Assembly: GCA_036346205.1 (NCBI GenBank)
Contig: JARFJB010002417.1
Location: 815,001-879,000 of the forward strand
DNA: 64,000 nucleotides
DNA from: Vesta saturnalis
Taxonomy: Eukaryota > Arthropoda > Insecta > Coleoptera > Lampyridae
Direction: 5' to 3'
A model generated the notes under the pieces. It saw only the letters and a list, made by a program, of their open reading frames with translations, searched no databases and was not told the origin of the DNA. The first letter of the stretch is position 1. Each line of letters starts with the position of its first letter. Shown here piece after piece: positions 48,483-59,191 of the stretch. The position numbers were made by a program, and so were the translations under genes.

Positions 48483-51466
48483 TAGGTGTCCTAAGCTCAC
48501 GTCGCGGGTCTGCACATTTTAAGCATATTACCATTTGAGCTTTAACGTGATTTGTACTATCAAACATAACAGAATTTGTACAGAATTTTGCATCAGAGTA
48601 CTGTAAAAACATAATTTGAATCACAAAAATGGTTTACATTATGTATAAAGATTATTTTACAAAGTTTAAATAGCATACATCTACGACATAAGGTACAGTA
48701 CAGTACAAGAAGATTTAGATCCAAAACCCTTTACGACCTCTGCGACCTAGATATTTTCAAAAACTTAAAATCACAAAGTTTATAATTTCCCAGTTCAATC
48801 ATTTAATTTTAACATAGTGGAAAATATAAAATTCGCGAACTCACAATAAAAGTATAAACGTGTAACGGGAGCTGGTGTCATGGACATCCTGTATGTAGAA
48901 ACTAAGCACATTTTTGTCAATTAGACAGGTTATTTATTTTTTAATCAGAAATCTATCTATCTTTTATAATTTAATCTCCCAAACCAGTAATAACCATTGA
49001 TAATGATCACAAGCATTAATGCCTTCCGATCAATAAATTAGACGAAAATGTTAAACATTTTATTCTGTCGATAGAATATGCAAATAGATTCAAATATATT
49101 AGTTTGAAATGATAGACCAATACCTCCAGTAATTAAACTAAGATGCTTGAATTAATCAAAACTAAGACAGTGGTAATCGATTATGCTTTATTAAGTGATC
49201 AATGTGAAAACATTCCTTATAAACGAAAAAATGAAAACTGTAAATATTTTCAAATGCCTTTTTTTAAAATTGGCAAAGTTTTTCTGTGTAAGTTAAGGTT
49301 TGTTTAAAATTTTAATGTGAAATGAATTCGCTCTTTAGAAATTACTAACGACAATATTAAATGAGCATAGCTGATTACTAAACTCGCATTATATATTCAC
49401 AACATCCATCATAAAGAATTTACAAACACTAAAATTGCTCTATGGACACATTTAGATCTAATAAGTTCCCGAAAGCTACATCGTGAAAATCGAACCCACT
49501 TCCTATTAAGTTTAATTAGTATCTTGAATTATCTATTCCCAAGTTTGCAGTTCTGCCCCAAAAACAATCAATCCCTATCATTTATCAGTCCAATACATCA
49601 TCCATTTACTGAAAGCTATTCCTCTATTTTTCATTCCTCAGTTTTTAGTACAAATTTTTATGAACAATTAAATTTATATTAAAACTCAACAAGAATTTTA
49701 ATATCTTTAAAACTAACCTCGTAAACATTCCACAAAGCGCGAGTTTCGTATATTAATTGATAGGCAAAGTATTTTAAGTGTTAATGTCTATCCTGAAAAC
49801 GGAAGGCTTACATTATGAAAGGGAATAGAATAATTATAGCAATGAAAATGAATAGCTCTGTAAAATACATCACTAGGGTAAACAATGACCATTTGGAGTG
49901 ATAGGCAATTCAAAACAACATAGTAGTACAGAGTTAACAGCCGTTCTATTACATGCAATGGTCAAGCTCGTTTAGTAGAACTATACGACTGCTTGCGCTT
50001 TTTGTCTTTATTAACTGCAAAGGGTTTAGACTGAACAAATAAAGACGCAACAAAATGTAGCATGAGGGTAGACTGTTAGACTAACAATATGGTATTAGGG
50101 TTAGCACTCTGTCTTATTGAGTTCATCTCATTCAGAAGAGCACACAGGACCACTTGAAATACTTGATTGTACTTTTCGTAGTTACTACAATTTACCAAAA
50201 GCTATAGGTAACATTATATCCTCAACATCGCCATTCAATAAAACCTTTTTTCGGATTTTACTATCCCTAAATGATAGCGAATGATTTCCCAAATGCTATT
50301 CTTATAATTTAATAAAACAAAGTATCCAGCTATTTAATTCCTGTGCACGTGTATAATTATACGAATCGTTAATCAGAACGGAATGAAGGTGCGATAAATT
50401 AATAAATGCTGTATGAAATGACAGAATGGAAATATGCAATAAAATCTAAAGTTGTACTTACATGCAATTAGTAACGTTAAATTTATTATCTGTTTGCTTA
50501 CTAATGTTTATTCATAAACAATGCATATTAATTAATAAATTATGAAGTGGCAATGGCAATATAAAAGGAAAATTATAGAAAGAGAACTTTTTAATATATG
50601 CATGTCTTCTTGTAGAAAGAAATAGTTTTTGTACCGTTTGAGCTGATTTAGAACCACAAAACTTAAATAATATGTGAACCTACTAAAGAATATCGTCTCA
50701 GATTATGTGGGTTAAGTATCTCTTACTATTTCTTTAAATAAATGTAATTGGAGACATTTTTCATAATAAATCAGATTGAACCTGATAAGTGAGGAAATTA
50801 AACCCACAACAATACCAGACTAAACCGAATAACGTGGTAACGTTGATGGATCGTATCTTTTTTTATTAGTATGCTGATTTGGTACCAACTTATTCAAGGT
50901 GCCTCCCGGTCGATGGTAGGTTAGACGTTTGCGGAAAATGAGACATAGGATCGTCCTGCAAATTAGGTTACTTGGGTAATTCGCTGTGCTCTATCCATCT
51001 AAAACATTTTGAACAACGCGATGTTGCCGCTTCTACCAAAAAGTACCATCACCTTTGATATTTTAAATAGAACATCCTGTATATTATTGTATCTACCGAT
51101 CCGCCGTTGATTTTATATTATTTTGGTATGATACTTCCTTATACCTATCTTGAATGGTTTTCGAGAAATTAATTAATTTCCATATTTCATATGCAAAATG
51201 TGGCTCCATTTAAATGTTTACGGTATTTGGGTTCATGAAAGGCTGAGATTTCGTGTATAGTTTACCAAGGCCCTGTGCATCAGTTCTGTGCTCTGCGTTA
51301 CACAAGGTCTTAAAAATTATAGCAAGAACATGAAGGAAGTTCAACGAAATGTACCCTGATTTACAACCAATGCACGAGAGAAAGTTTGTATGATTAAAAA
51401 ATAATTTCATTAATTATAAGCCGAAACTTAAAACAAACTATTGTCAGTACATCCAATAACAAACAA
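48483..51466. other. Long AT-rich spacer with no supported gene
   Basis: I see no transposase motifs, tRNA boxes or tandem arrays in this nearly 3-kb stretch. Short GC-richer patches at about 50885-51050 do not resolve into exons. Confidence 0.45.
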
Positions 51467-51563
51467 AATACACCCACGTACCACACAAAATTGGAAAACA
51501 TCGAACGGGTTTCAATAGCTAAGCTATGATCACCGATCGACTGGGGCGAACTAAAGAAACTTT

Positions 51564-51566
<3 letters not shown>

Positions 51567-51613
<47 letters not shown>
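51567..51613. repeat. (TA)n microsatellite
   Basis: About 23 TA units beside the left inverted repeat of the Penelope-like element. Confidence 0.95.
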
Positions 51614-51616
<3 letters not shown>

Positions 51617-51733
51617 TCTGTGTAGCCTTTTTGTTATTATTCATTAGAATTTGTTTGTTATATTCATTACCACTTCATATAAAGTGGTTATGAACGTAGT
51701 TAGGAATCAAACACGTAGGATGAGGGTTAAAAA

Positions 51734-52200
51734 TGTAACATACATTAGGTAACTCTAGAAAACAAATAGAAATAAAGTATGTAAAATTACCAAACTATCC
51801 TGCTTATACAAAAGGTCTATGTAAAATATTTTCCCAAATTAATTTGAAAACAGGCACAACTTCAGATAATAGTTTGCAAACTCTTTTAGGCAATCCAAAA
51901 GATCAAGTGGATAAACAGGATACATCGGGAATTTATAAAATTAATTGTACAAATTGTGAACAAATATATGTGGGACAAACTAAACGACCTATCAAAATTC
52001 GCTTGAAAGAACATTTAGGTCATATAAATTACAAGCGTTTGGACAAGTCTGCCGTATGTTTGATAAAAATCATGTAATAGGTAAGGTATCTTAATCAAAC
52101 ATGTTAGTAAGAAGCACGAACTTGATTGTTATGAAAGTGTAGAGATAATGACGATCGAGGACCTTTAGGCTACTCAGAACTCATTAAACTTTCACTTTCA
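51734..52200 (+). pseudogene. Penelope-like GIY-YIG endonuclease fragment
   Basis: The reading open from about 51734 includes KYVKLPNYPAYTKGLCKIF and then SGIYKINCTNCEQIYVGQTK followed by RPIKIRLKEHLGHI. GIY...YVGQT...R...EH is the GIY-YIG nuclease signature with its cysteine pair, as in the C-terminal domain of Penelope-like elements. After a frameshift near 52075 it continues HVSKKHELDCYESVEIMTIE. The reverse transcriptase upstream is absent. Confidence 0.8.
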
Positions 52201-52227
52201 CTTTCACCAGATAAGAGTTATATTATA

Positions 52228-53520
52228 CTAAGTGACATAGAAAGAAGAACGCCCAGTAATAAAGAATATTTTGTAAAAAAAATTATGGGAATATGTTTGT
52301 TTATGCTAAGCTAAAAAACAATGAATTTTTAGCCCTATTACTTCAGTGGTTTTTACGTTAACCTCTTTCAAAAGCATTTACTATTACGTAACCTTAAAAT
52401 TATTTGTAACTACAGTTGTCATTTAAGCCGTGTAAAACACATTACAAAAGGCTTCTTTAATAGAATCACGATGCCTCGAGTGCGAATATGCTAAAATTTT
52501 CGGCAGTTAAGCGAGTTTGGCAGGGGTCGAATTTTGGGCTTACGAGAGGCTGGTTTGTCTATAAGAGATATAGCCGATATAACGCAACATAGTTTAAGCA
52601 CTGTGGCAGTCTGTGTTCGGGGATGGAACCAAGAGGGCCGTAAATGAAGATCGAGAGGTACAGGATGTCCTCGAAGAACCACAGAAGCCGAAGATCGCCG
52701 TCTTAGAGTATTGGCTCTACGGGACCGCTTCTCGTCTACACGGGTGATCGCGGACCAGTGGTTTGCAGAACATGTAAGGGCGATTGGGATGCGAACTGTT
52801 TATCGCCAGATAAGAACCTTTGGAGTCTTTTCATACCGTCCCCATTTTGTGCTACCACTAACTCCTGGACACCGACGTGATCGTCTAGCGTGGTGTAGAG
52901 AACGGGAAAATTGAGACCAAGAATGGAATTCAATTGTCTTCAGTGATGAGTCCAGATTTTGTTTGGGCAAGTGTGAGAAGAGACGTGGTGAAAGACAAGA
53001 TCCCCAATTTTCTGTGGAAAGGCATGTGCACCACACAGTTGGAGGGCTATTGCTATTAGAAGTAGGTCACCTTTAGTCTTCATTAGAGGTAACATGACCG
53101 CTGCGCGCTACATCCAGAAGATCGTAGAACCCCATATTGTACCTTATGTTCAGACCATCCCCAGCACATTCCAACAAGACAACACACGACCTCATGTTGC
53201 TAGGGCTTGTTTGGTCAATTTTGAGGCCAATCAATTTACCCCATAAACTCTAGTGGCTCTGCAGCATCAGTTACAGATAGCATGGGATGAGATACCTCAG
53301 GAGGAAATCAATCACCTCATTAGAAGTATTCCCAGACGTGTTAATGAGTCCATAAAACATCGTGGTGGCGCAACACATTATTAAGTTTTTTGAAAAAGTT
53401 AACAATTTAATTTTTATCAAATTTTGATCGTTTACTAGTCTAACCCGAATGCACTTGTATACCAAAAATTGTTCAAATAAATTGATTATTACTGAGTGTT
53501 CTTCTTTGTATGTCACTTAG
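52228..53520 (+). mobile_element. Tc1-like transposon, internally deleted
   Basis: Both ends carry CTAAGTGACATA and AAAGAAGAAC as inverted termini of about 35 bp, and each end is flanked by TA (52226-52227 and 53521-53522). The 1.29-kb length is close to the usual 1.3-1.7 kb. It lies inside the Penelope-like element, with its right end against the (TA)n tract. Confidence 0.8.
52471..53384 (+). pseudogene. Tc1-like transposase, decayed
   Basis: The plus-strand reading starts at 52471 with a helix-turn-helix part, EFGRGRILGLREAGLSIRDI, and GTGCPRRTT. Then comes LALRDRFSSTRVIADQWF, and YRPHFVLPLTPGHRRDRLAW just before the catalytic domain. The first catalytic motif is VFSDESRF. The second is a decayed QQDNTRPH (about 53178-53200). 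The region that should carry the final glutamate (SPDLNPIE-like) has been deleted between NQFTP and ALQHQLQIAWDEIP, about 40-50 codons. Several in-frame stops and shifts also occur. The C-terminus ESIKHRGGATHY ends at 53384. Confidence 0.85.

Positions 53521-53522
<2 letters not shown>

Positions 53523-53574
<52 letters not shown>
53523..53574. repeat. (TA)n microsatellite
   Basis: About 26 TA units between the Tc1-like right end and the right Penelope inverted repeat. Confidence 0.95.
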
Positions 53575-53576
<2 letters not shown>

Positions 53577-53589
53577 TTAGTTCCTCCCA

Positions 53590-53625
53590 GTCGACCGCTG
53601 ATGATAGCTTAGTTATTGAAACGCG
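53590..53625 (+). ncRNA. Hammerhead-ribozyme-like motif in the Penelope terminal repeat
   Basis: CTGATGA (53598-53604) is followed by a short stem ATAGC-TTA-GTTAT and then GAAAC (53618-53622). This is the order of the conserved core of a hammerhead ribozyme, and Penelope-like elements are known to carry such ribozymes in their terminal repeats. Two extra U residues precede GAAA, and I cannot complete helices I and III with confidence. The left arm has a related version on the minus strand (51509-51536) in which the stem is perfect but the core reads GTGATCA. It is probably a decayed or divergent ribozyme. Confidence 0.35.
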
Positions 53626-53764
53626 TTGGGTGTTTCCAATTTTGTATGGTACATGGGTACATTTTTTTTATTACAGATCTTTCCACAGTTCCAGTGTTCC
53701 AGGTTTTTCGCATCAAATAACAACGAAAATACAATAACAAAATAAGTAAAAAGAAAGAAAACAT

Positions 53765-54290
53765 TCACAATAGATTTTCAACATGACGACCGTTGGTTTC
53801 TAAATATTTTAAAAACCGGATACACACAGTTTCGCAGGTCTTTTTACTGCGTACCGGTGTCATGTGCCCATTTCTTTTCAAATTAGCCCAAAAGTATAAA
53901 TTAAGTGGCGTAAGGTCGGGTGATCTTTCAGGCTAATGGCAGATTATCCAAAAAAATCGTTCACCACTGACCTTAGAATTTCAAGAAATTTGTTAGAATT
54001 TAACGGTTCGTCGTAAACGAGAAATCATGTTCGGTTATCTTGCAAAAGTCAAGAAAAGTTTAAATCTTTCCTGAAATCCCATTTCCTTGACAAATTTGTC
54101 AGAAATGCTCGTTTCTCCTATTAAAAATGCCTTCTCTGGTAAATTTAGATTCGTCTGTTTAAACTATTTTCTTCAAAAAGTTAGGATCTTCTTAGATACT
54201 GATCAGAATGGTTTCACTAAAGTATTTAGATGTTCTCCTGGTTTCAGGGTTTGAACTTTTATCAACTTGTATGGGTGTATATCATATTGG
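53765..54290 (-). pseudogene. mariner-like transposase remnant, DD41D relative
   Basis: On the minus strand the readings include DIHPYKLIKVQTLKPGEH (about 54227-54284), DPNFLKKIV followed by TDESKFTREGIFNRRNEHF (about 54085-54180), and SPDLTPLNLYFWANLKRN (about 53880-53915). The end is NGRHVENLL at 53765. The order and wording match the other long-TIR mariner transposases of the window. The third catalytic aspartate has become asparagine (TPLN), and the second motif is not recognisable. Several shifts and stops occur. I found no terminal repeats. Confidence 0.7.
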
Positions 54291-54732
54291 AGAAATATTA
54301 ACGTTACTACAGAATAGGCTGTTTGCAAGACAGATTTTTTTAAAAAGGTTAGATCAACGACAATTTAATTGTTATAAACGCCAACATTTGCACGGTTACT
54401 ATGAGAGAGTTAGCGACGCAAATTAAAAAATTAAAACGTCTACAAAATGTATCGCCTAACTGTTTAATACTTGTCACGACAGAATAAAATTTTAAAAATA
54501 TTCAAACCATAAAAAAAGGGAATACATGACAAAAAAATATATACGACGCCATTAATATCCAATACCTAGCTCATGCGCCTGTGGGACCGGTCAGCTGATT
54601 GTCTCGCTTCTGTGCGATATGTTTGCGCGGTACAAAGTTAACCTTAATACGACGCCCATTTTAATGTATATAAGTTATTAATATTTGTAAAATTATAATT
54701 AGATTATTAATTAATGTTAGGTACAGTAAAGA

Positions 54733-55663
54733 ATGGCATCAGCTGTAGCATACGTTGAAGATTTTAACGTTGACGAACCTGAGACGGAACAAAACGTTGT
54801 TAGGAAACCTAATCGAAAGCGACAACAAATTACCATCTGGTTAAAGAGAGTAGAATTTAATTCTGCTGAGAAAGCAGAAAAAACGTTGACTCAAAAAAGA
54901 TCTGGAAAAAATTATCTTCAAATATACACTAGACGGATGCAAGGTGGAGTACCGTTGCTCTGCAGGAAAGGACAGGAAAGATGAATGCCCAGCTGGATTG
55001 TATTTATTGTACCATGCCATAAGTGCCAAAGTGTCCTGATTTACAAAAGAATGTCATCATGACAATCATACAGACCCTGTCAGAGGTTTAAATAACGAAA
55101 TGAAGAATTTTATTAGACAAAAATATGAAGATGGTATAAAAAACTTAACGCTATTTTAGCTGTAATTAGACAAAGCAATATGCCTGAACTCCTAAAATCG
55201 AAGCTCATAACATATTTAAGGCATTTACGGCATGAGAAATACGGAGTTTCAACTATATCTGAGACAGAAATTACTGGATGGTGTAAAGCAAGAGACAAAA
55301 TTCCACGTTCCCAAGATGAACCATTTGTATTGAAATATATTGTACATTGTGAGTCATTTGATTTAGAAGAACAGGAACTAAAAATTGTTATTTCTACTAC
55401 GAGGATATTAGAAAATTAAACAAAAATCAGATATGGTTTAAGTTAACACAACATATAAAATCATATGGCTGGGATATCCCTTAATTATTGTAGGAACCAG
55501 TGACAATGATCAAGTTTTTCATCCATTTGCTGGTGCTGTTTGTAAGGCTGAGACTGCTGATGATTTTGGGTTCATTTTCGACGGCCTACGTAATTTTGAC
55601 TTCGAGTGGAATCCACAGTTGCTGCTTTCTGATGCAAGTGAATCCATTACTCGAGGTTTTATA
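54733..55663 (+). pseudogene. MULE transposase with FLYWCH/WRKY-type finger, decayed
   Basis: The N-terminal frame starts at 54733 (MASAVAYVEDFNVDEPETEQ). After a shift at about 54930 it reads DGCKVEYRCSAGKDRKDECP and later ECHHDNH, a C-C-H-H zinc-binding pattern of FLYWCH/WRKY type. Frame 55180-55419 gives KSKLITYLRHLRHEKYGVST and GWCKARDKIPRSQDEPFVLK. The DDE part reads IVGTSDNDQVFHPFAGAVCK, then ETADDFGFIFDGL and LLLSDASESITRGF. The second catalytic aspartate is in SDAS (about 55631); the first appears as asparagine (VNTTYK). It breaks off near 55663. In Mutator-like elements this protein cuts the element ends. Confidence 0.75.
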
Positions 55664-56600
55664 ATTATATTTGGTATACCTCGAGTGCGCATAATGAAAA
55701 CTACCTTACCTTAATACATGGTCTACATTTCGTTTATTTGTACGTTGAAGATAAATGGAAATTACCTTACTTTACCGTATGTTTATCTTATGAATGGGAA
55801 ATGAAATTATCAAACTGCAGTTCGTTTTAAGACGAAGTTAATATATTTATTTTGATTACATGTAAGTAATACGTATCCTTTTAATGCAAAAATACGTTTA
55901 AGTAAATAACAAATCGGTATAGTGTTGTTTTGATACGGTTAAAGAAACAGCTGACTTCAGTTTCTAAAATATTTGAGTGATAACGTATAGTAACTGTAAT
56001 GTTGTCGACATAGGTTAGTATATTAAATACAGTGTTCATCATATTGCATTTTGAATTTTATGTAAAGATAGATTATATGCTTGTACAGTTTTGTTGAATT
56101 TAGTAATTGTTTAATATCGTAAATCTTTACGAGAAATATCGTTTTAGTTATTTTATATTGAAATTAATCAGACACTTTGCTTTATTAAATATACATATAA
56201 ATACAGCTGTTTAGTGTTATTCAGATTACCTATGGTATTAATGTACAACTTTCTCAATTTTTGTTGTATTTTAATTATTAAACCTATAAAATTGAGTAGG
56301 ATCCAACACGAAAAACAAACAAATGCATTACTGATTATATCTATGGACACATCTCCCTCCCTCACACCCGTTAAAAAGAGTTCTCAACTGTAGTAAATTT
56401 CGTAAGTATTGTACTCTGCTGAGCTAGACCGTGGTGCAATTTACCTTTTTAATATCCAATTACACACCCCAAATTTTTATTTGTTATAAGTTGGCTTTAC
56501 ACAACGTGGGGCGTCAATGTTATACTCAGTATTTGCATCACAGTACATATTTATATTGAATTTTGCTTTTGTATATTGTATGTTTACACTTACAGGATTT
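55664..56600. other. Spacer, no gene
   Basis: AT-rich sequence without supported features. Confidence 0.4.
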
Positions 56601-56614
56601 ATATTTTTTATTTG

Positions 56615-57700
56615 TTATATTGTTTGGTTAATATTAAAAGTATTAAAATAGGTCATTGGATCATTTTTCTGTTCTGGAAGTGAATCGTTTATTTCCTCCG
56701 CAATTTGACCAAAAAAATTATTGAGTTGATCAGAAGTTAAGTTCAGATTACACAGATTTACATCATTATTGTGATTAATAACCTGCCAAATCGCTTCGTT
56801 TGGAGTTCGCTTGATTAATGAAATTATCATTAGCTTGAATTTTTGCTTTGTTTAGTTCATATTTGTATAACTTACGATAACTACTTACCATAATAGGAGT
56901 ATCTTCAAATGTAATTTTGGTAAACCACTTTAGAAGTGGACGATTTTGAAGAAAAACAAATTACTTGTGAAAAGTGATCAAAAATGTATGTATCGAGTAC
57001 GAATGCATCAAATTTAAAATCATGATTAAAATTAACAAAAACATTACAATGCAATTATTACTCCTGGTATTAGAAAAAAATTGGAGAATATAAACCATAG
57101 CTTAGTAGTAAATCAGTAAGATAATTAGCATGTTTATCATCAGTACGAAATTTCACATTAAAATCACCGGATAAAATAATACTTTTGTTAAGATTAATTT
57201 TGAAAATAGTGTGATAAGATTATGTCTCTCTGTTAACAGAGAGTGCAGTCCTTAATTTTAATACCTGATATTTCATAATCAATTTCATTAGAAACAACTT
57301 TCATAGTTGTGAAGGGAGACCATTCTACACTTTCTTGAAAAGTGTGATACTACTTTAAAATTATCAATCGTGATCAGATGAGCAACATTGTCATTTAGCT
57401 AATGCTCAGTTAAACACAAAATGTTTATGTCTTTGTGAGATTCTAATTCTAAATTTTTATTTAATACAGACTGAATATTTAAATGTAATATTCCATAACT
57501 TGAAAATTGTTTAGAAGGTTACTTTAACTTAGATTCGTTACTACTTTGGACGCTTTATGCCGCTCCCTCATTTGATCCAGATAAAGAAAAAGCTTCCCTA
57601 TTGTTACACCAGATCGCCAAATATTAGGTGAACATAATCATTTGCAATCGTTTAAAGCTGCTGTAGACGTCTAGAAATTTGGAATTCATTTTTTTACATT
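56615..57700 (-). pseudogene. LINE endonuclease and linker, second element
   Basis: Minus-strand readings give a likely ORF1 end (WRSGVTIGKLFLYLDQMRER, about 57570-57630). An endonuclease start follows with LNIQSVLNKNLELESHKDIN (about 57430-57490), then GDFNVKFRTDDKHANYLTDL (about 57110-57170), the APE-type D-F-N motif. A linker frame at 56615-56830 reads RTPNEAIWQVINHNNDVNLC and LNNFFGQIAEEINDSLPE. The reverse transcriptase itself is not present downstream (below 56600). This copy differs from the LINE at 35-40 kb. Numerous stops occur. Confidence 0.65.
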
Positions 57701-58090
57701 CAAACGATTTGTATTCCGTTTTTCGTTAAAAACGAAGATAGGTTTTATTTGGTAAGATCATGTTGTAATCTGCTAATGTATAAGTGGAATCCCTTTTATT
57801 TCTGTAACCGACGAGTTTTATTTAAAGTACACCCGTAACTGCACGTAGGTATATGGTTTTATACAAAACGTATTTATGAATTAGCAGAGATATAGATTAT
57901 TAAGCCACAGTTATGTAATATCACGTTTGACAGTTGTCATTCTAATTATTTAATTTAATTAAGTCCATTTAGTACGTACGTCTAGAAGGACCAGGTTTTG
58001 TACTTGATGAAATTAAGAATATTTGTTTCGAGTTGGATGTTTATTATGTATCACGTTGTACATTAATCTTTGTAATAGTAGATTTCGCAA

Positions 58091-58199
58091 CTAGTGCGCT
58101 ATTTACACATTTCTTGGTGCGAGGCTGTTCTTTTTTACCCGAGGCGTAGCCGAGGGATAAAATATATGGCCGAGCACCAAAAAGGTGACAGCGCACGTC
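58091..58199. repeat. Foldback element with CCGAGGCGTAGCCGAGG loop
   Basis: TAGTGCGCT...TTGGTGCGAGGC (from 58091) pairs with GGCCGAGCACCAA...AGCGCAC (to about 58197). The loop is ACCCGAGGCGTAGCCGAGGG. Its arms start with AGTGCG, as do the palindromes at 34.67 kb, so they may be related. Confidence 0.45.
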
Positions 58200-59104
58200 G
58201 ATGAATGTTAGGAATATTTTTAATTTTTGTGATTTAGCAAATCAAGAGAAATTGAAAAAATCGTTCGAGCAAGCTTCACGCTTGTTTTCATTCCTTTGAT
58301 TCTCGATTAAATTGTGACAAAAATATTTCGTGCTAAAAATGGCTGTGAAAAATTAAGGTGGGACATCCCATGTATGGATAACAAAATAGATACAGTATTC
58401 CAGGGAATAATCCGTTCTTTACAAACCGCAGTTATACACACTGTACAATTTTAACGACAAACTTTTTGAAACATTGATTAATACATTCTACGTATTTTAA
58501 CATCGATTACCTAAAGCATAAAAAAATTAAATGTTTTTGAGGTGTGTTATTTAACTACATTGATAATTCCTAATTATTTAAAGTACACTTATGCATGTCA
58601 AGCTTTTTAGTACTTCGTTTATTAACCACTGTATAAAAACTGGTTTCACAGGAATTAAAGGTACTTAAAAGTGATTTTTAAAATCATATTAATAGAATAA
58701 TGAACTGAATAAACAGCATTGCAGTTTCATTTGTTTAATCCTGTGTAATCGATGCAACGGACCCTCTGGTTTGAAGAATCACGAAGTATGAAAATATTTG
58801 CACTATCGATAAAGAATTTCTGCAGTTATTGCTATTCGTCACGCTAATTTTCCTTAGAAATCGTTGAGACGTACGATTCACATTACCAATTTGCATGTAA
58901 CGCGTAAGAAATTAAATTACATGGTTCTATTTATTTCGTTTTTCAATTTACGATGCTCTTTTTAAGATTTATAAGAATTTTAAATACTAGTTTAAATGAA
59001 ATATAACCATTACTTTTTTTTGTTCTTAAAAAAACCTCATCAATAATGTTTTCTACCGTTCTTGAAACATTCCATTAAGACTGATTTAATTTATATTTTT
59101 GCAG
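58200..59104. other. Spacer, no gene
   Basis: AT-rich sequence without supported features. A CAAGCTTCACGCTTG hairpin lies near 58269. Confidence 0.35.
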
Positions 59105-59191
59105 TTCAAAGTAGTCTACCTGGTCTGGTTGTCATCCCATGACAAGGGCCGCGTCAGTCTGGAGATGGATAGTGTAGAGCAACCATTATGA
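59105..59191 (+). other. Candidate terminal host exon
   Basis: A pyrimidine-rich TTTATATTTTTGCAG acceptor precedes an open frame of 28 codons, FKVVYLVWLSSHDKGRVSLE and MDSVEQPL, ending TGA at 59189-59191. The GC content is well above the surroundings, and the other two frames after the acceptor stop earlier. This looks like a last coding exon in phase 0. I do not recognise the protein and see no partner exon upstream. Confidence 0.35.

Larger units (their letters stand above)
51467..53668 (+). mobile_element. Penelope-like element remnant with inverted terminal repeats
   Basis: The arms 51467-51556 and 53575-53668 are inverted repeats of each other, each with a (TA)n tract on its inner side. 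Between them lies a plus-strand GIY-YIG endonuclease fragment typical of Penelope-like elements. A Tc1-like element (52228-53520) has inserted next to the right (TA)n. The reverse transcriptase is mostly missing, so the copy is heavily truncated. Confidence 0.7.
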
